Assembly: GCF_014652095.1 (NCBI RefSeq)
Contig: NZ_BMYD01000001.1
Span: 349,466-413,465 of the forward strand
DNA from: Cognatilysobacter bugurensis
GTDB lineage: Bacteria; Pseudomonadota; Gammaproteobacteria; Xanthomonadales; Xanthomonadaceae
Direction: 5' to 3'
DNA length: 64,000 nt
The position numbers and the translations under genes were made by a program. This document shows positions 61,737 through 64,000 of the stretch, one piece after another. The notes under the pieces were generated by a model, which saw only the letters and a list, made by a program, of their open reading frames with translations, was not told the origin of the DNA and did not search any database. Within the stretch, counting starts at the first letter, position 1. Each line of letters begins with the position of its first letter.

Positions 61737-63104
61737 ATGTCCCTCAACGACGCGCCGCCTCGCAGCGGCAAAGTCGGTTTCGTCAGCCTCGGATGTCCGA
61801 AGGCGCTCGTCGACTCCGAACGCATCCTCACGCAGCTGCGCGTGGAGGGCTACGACATCGTGCCGACGTACGACGACGCGGACGTCGTCGTGGTCAACAC
61901 CTGCGGCTTCATCGACTCCGCCGTGACCGAATCGCTCGATGCGATCGGCGAGGCGATTGCCGAGAACGGCAAGGTCATCGTGACCGGTTGCCTCGGCAAG
62001 CGCCCGGAGCAGATCCGCGAGGCGCATCCGGACGTGCTCGCGATCAGCGGCCCGCAGGACTACGCAAGCGTGATGAACGCGATTTATGCCGCCCTGCCGC
62101 CGAAGCACGATCCGTTCATCGACCTTGTGCCGCGGCGCGCGGCGGCCGAAGACGACATCGGCATCAAGCTCACGCCGAAGCATTACGCGTATCTCAAGAT
62201 TTCCGAAGGCTGCAACCACCGTTGCAGCTTCTGCATCATTCCGTCGATGCGGGGCGACTTGGTCTCACGTCCGGTCGATGAAGTGCTGCGCGAGGCCGAG
62301 CGCCTCGCGCGTGGCGGCGTACGCGAACTGCTCGTGGTCTCGCAGGACACGTCGGCGTACGGTGTCGACGTGCGCTATGCGGAGCGCACCTGGCGCGATC
62401 GCGCGTACCAAACCCGCATGAAGTCGCTGTGCGAGGGCTTGAGCGAGCTCGGGATCTGGACGCGACTGCACTACGTCTATCCGTATCCGCACGTCGACGA
62501 GATCATCCCGCTGATGGCCGACGGCAAACTGCTGCCGTACCTCGACATCCCGTTCCAGCACGCGAGCCCGCGCATCCTCAAGCTCATGAAGCGGCCGGGC
62601 GCGGTCGACAAGACGCTCGAGCGCATCCAGCGCTGGCGGTCGATCTGCCCCGAGCTCACGATCCGTTCGACGTTCATCGTCGGATTCCCGGGCGAGACCG
62701 AGGCCGAGTTCGAGCAGCTGCTCGACTTCCTCGACGAGGCGCAGCTCGATCGCGTGGGCGCGTTCGCCTACTCGCCGGTCGAGGGCGCCACCGCGAACGC
62801 GCTGCCCGACGCGGTGCCGGACGAGGTGAAGCAGGAGCGGCTTGCGCGCTTCATGGAGCGCCAGGCGGACATCTCCGCGGCGCGACTGGAAGCAAAGGTC
62901 GGGACCGTGCAGCGCTGCCTCGTCGACGCGGTGGACGGCGACCTCGCAATCGCGCGGTCGATGGCCGACGCGCCCGAGATCGACGGCCTCGTGCAGATCC
63001 AGAATGGCTTCGAAGCCGGGTTGAAGCCGGGCGAGTTCGTCGATGTCGAGATCATGGGCAGCGACGAGCACGACCTGTACGGCGAGGTCGCGTTCGACGA
63101 CTGA
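61737..63104 (+). CDS. rimO: Ribosomal protein S12 methylthiotransferase RimO
   Basis: This 455-residue radical-SAM enzyme adds a methylthio group to an Asp of ribosomal protein S12. The N-terminal methylthiotransferase cluster uses Cys20, Cys56 and Cys85. The radical SAM CxxxCxxC is CNHRCSFC near 162, and a C-terminal TRAM-like domain follows at about 385-455. ATG 61737 lies after a TATAAT promoter box. It is convergent with greB across 9 bp. Confidence 0.96.
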   Translation: MSLNDAPPRSGKVGFVSLGCPKALVDSERILTQLRVEGYDIVPTYDDADVVVVNTCGFIDSAVTESLDAIGEAIAENGKVIVTGCLGKRPEQIREAHPDVLAISGPQDYASVMNAIYAALPPKHDPFIDLVPRRAAAEDDIGIKLTPKHYAYLKISEGCNHRCSFCIIPSMRGDLVSRPVDEVLREAERLARGGVRELLVVSQDTSAYGVDVRYAERTWRDRAYQTRMKSLCEGLSELGIWTRLHYVYPYPHVDEIIPLMADGKLLPYLDIPFQHASPRILKLMKRPGAVDKTLERIQRWRSICPELTIRSTFIVGFPGETEAEFEQLLDFLDEAQLDRVGAFAYSPVEGATANALPDAVPDEVKQERLARFMERQADISAARLEAKVGTVQRCLVDAVDGDLAIARSMADAPEIDGLVQIQNGFEAGLKPGEFVDVEIMGSDEHDLYGEVAFDD

Positions 63105-63113
63105 CCCCGCGGC

Positions 63114-63617
63114 TCAGCCGGGGTACTGCACGTCCACGATCGCGAATCGCTGCGGTCCCGCCGGCAACTGCGCGTCGAACTCGTCGTCGATGCGCTTTTT
63201 GAGCATCGCGCGCGCGAGCGGCGAATCGATGCTGATCCAGCCCTGCTTCGCGTCGGTCTCGTCCGGGCCAACGATGCGATAACGGTGGCATTCGCCGCTG
63301 GCGGCATTCTCGAGTTCGACGACCGCGCCGAAGAACACGCTCTCGGGGTCGCTGGGCGCCGTCTCGATCACGCGCAATGCGGGGACGCGCTTGCTGAGGT
63401 AGCGCACGCGTCGGTCGATCTCGCCGAGCTGCTTCTTGCGATAGGTGTACTCTGCGTTCTCCGAGCGATCGCCTTCGGCCGCGGCGGCCGCGAGCGCCTT
63501 GACGACCTCGGGCCGCCGCACGCGCCACAGCTCGTCGAGCTCGGCTTTCAGGCGCTCGTGGCCGCCCCGGGTGATCAGGGCGGTGCTGCTTTCGGCAGGT
63601 GGGCGCCAGCGGCTCAT
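63114..63617 (-). CDS. greB: Transcription elongation factor GreB
   Basis: This 167-residue RNA polymerase secondary-channel factor triggers transcript cleavage. The coiled-coil tip with its acidic residues reads [20 protein letters not shown], which retains the conserved Asp/Glu. The C-terminal FKBP-like domain carries [24 protein letters not shown]. The [15 protein letters not shown] pattern fits GreB better than GreA. It is convergent with rimO. Confidence 0.94.
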   Translation of the reverse strand: MSRWRPPAESSTALITRGGHERLKAELDELWRVRRPEVVKALAAAAAEGDRSENAEYTYRKKQLGEIDRRVRYLSKRVPALRVIETAPSDPESVFFGAVVELENAASGECHRYRIVGPDETDAKQGWISIDSPLARAMLKKRIDDEFDAQLPAGPQRFAIVDVQYPG

Positions 63618-63735
63618 GGGCGACGTCGTGCTACGGCGGGCCGGCGATGGTAATGCGCTGGCCGCCTGCACTGCATACAGACGCTTGCATGCATGGTGCG
63701 CAGCCGCGACGCTGGTGCATCGCCTGGGGGCCGAC

Positions 63736-64000
63736 ATGCTGATCCTGCCACTGCACCGTCCGCTGACGCGCGCGACGTTTCCATTCGTGACTGCGCTGCT
63801 CGTGCTCGCCAACCTGCTCGTGTTTTTCGGTCCGCAGCGTCGTGACGAGGCGGCAATGGAGGCTGCGACGCGCCGTTATGTCGAGTCCGGCCTGGCCGCG
63901 ATCGAGACGCAGGCGTACGAACGCCATCTCGAGCGCGGGCGCGTGCGCGATGCGCAGGCTCGTTGGCAGGCGCTTCCCGAAGCGGCCCAGCCGGGCGCGG
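63736..64000 (+). CDS. Probable rhomboid family protease, 3' end cut by window edge
   Basis: An open frame begins at ATG 63736 and continues without a stop to the right edge (88 codons). The product opens [20 protein letters not shown] and has a hydrophobic helix (about 15-32). A charged helical region rich in Arg, Glu and Ala follows. This opening (LPLHR, then xxFPxVT and a helix) is what I recognise from xanthomonad rhomboid intramembrane proteases. The catalytic Ser and His would lie outside the window, so the call is tentative. It is divergent from greB. Confidence 0.6.
   Translation, partial: MLILPLHRPLTRATFPFVTALLVLANLLVFFGPQRRDEAAMEAATRRYVESGLAAIETQAYERHLERGRVRDAQARWQALPEAAQPGA

Overview
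This 64 kb window is chromosomal DNA of a high-GC gammaproteobacterium. The best fit is the order Xanthomonadales (Lysobacterales), for example a Lysobacter or Luteimonas relative. The reasons are gene content and order: sdhCDAB followed by lolC-lolD-comEC-exbB-exbD-msbA-lpxK-kdsB, a solitary short RnfB beside metG, a fused alpha/beta 2-oxoacid dehydrogenase E1, a DUF6116-type membrane protein, and a TonB-dependent receptor. The assignment is by recognition of families and synteny; no search was run. Coding density is very high, genes often overlap by 4 bp (ATGA, GTGA or TTGA), and GTG or TTG starts are common.

Region 1 (1-13.4 kb) holds mostly housekeeping and stress genes: a UdgX-type uracil-DNA glycosylase cut by the left edge, the M3 peptidase Dcp, a CBS-pair protein, glutathione peroxidase, ferredoxin-NADP reductase, an L,D-transpeptidase plus M23 peptidase pair acting on the cell wall, a conserved 59-residue protein, an ABC1/UbiB-type kinase, a DUF488 protein, a PQQ-type sugar dehydrogenase lipoprotein and an ABC exporter. 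Region 2 (13.6-25.1 kb) has a large membrane PAS-GGDEF-EAL protein, class I fumarase, a cardiolipin synthase/patatin operon, a DUF456 protein, a cold-shock protein, a glycine-zipper lipoprotein, a membrane-anchored cytochrome c'-like protein, TcdA, and TatD with a small membrane protein. Region 3 (25.2-31.6 kb) has a second glycine-zipper protein, an acyl-CoA (probably glutaryl-CoA) dehydrogenase, a translationally coupled GNAT-GNAT-GST cluster, and the fused E1.

Region 4 (31.6-46.6 kb) is the most coherent part. YgfZ is divergent from a run that starts with an SDHAF4-like assembly factor (DUF1674) and sdhC-D-A-B. A MAPEG protein, the FAD-insertion factor SdhE and a YgfX/CptA-like protein follow. 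The same strand then continues with lolC-lolD, comEC, exbB-exbD, msbA-lpxK and kdsB (lipoprotein release, DNA uptake, proton-driven energising, lipid A-core flipping, lipid A 4'-kinase and Kdo activation). So succinate dehydrogenase is surrounded by candidate maturation factors, and an envelope-biogenesis operon lies downstream.

Region 5 (46.7-49.9 kb) is uvrC-pgsA followed by tRNA-Gly(GCC), tRNA-Cys(GCA) and tRNA-Leu(UAA), the same order as in Escherichia coli. Region 6 (49.9-64 kb) has an ArsC-like reductase, a TraB/GumN protein, an orphan RnfB, metG, DUF2147, a 990-residue TonB-dependent receptor, mrp, dcd, a small secreted protein, a HIT protein with a dienelactone hydrolase, rimO, greB and the start of a probable rhomboid protease cut by the right edge. 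I see no insertion sequence, prophage, integrase, CRISPR array, rRNA gene or recognisable riboswitch.
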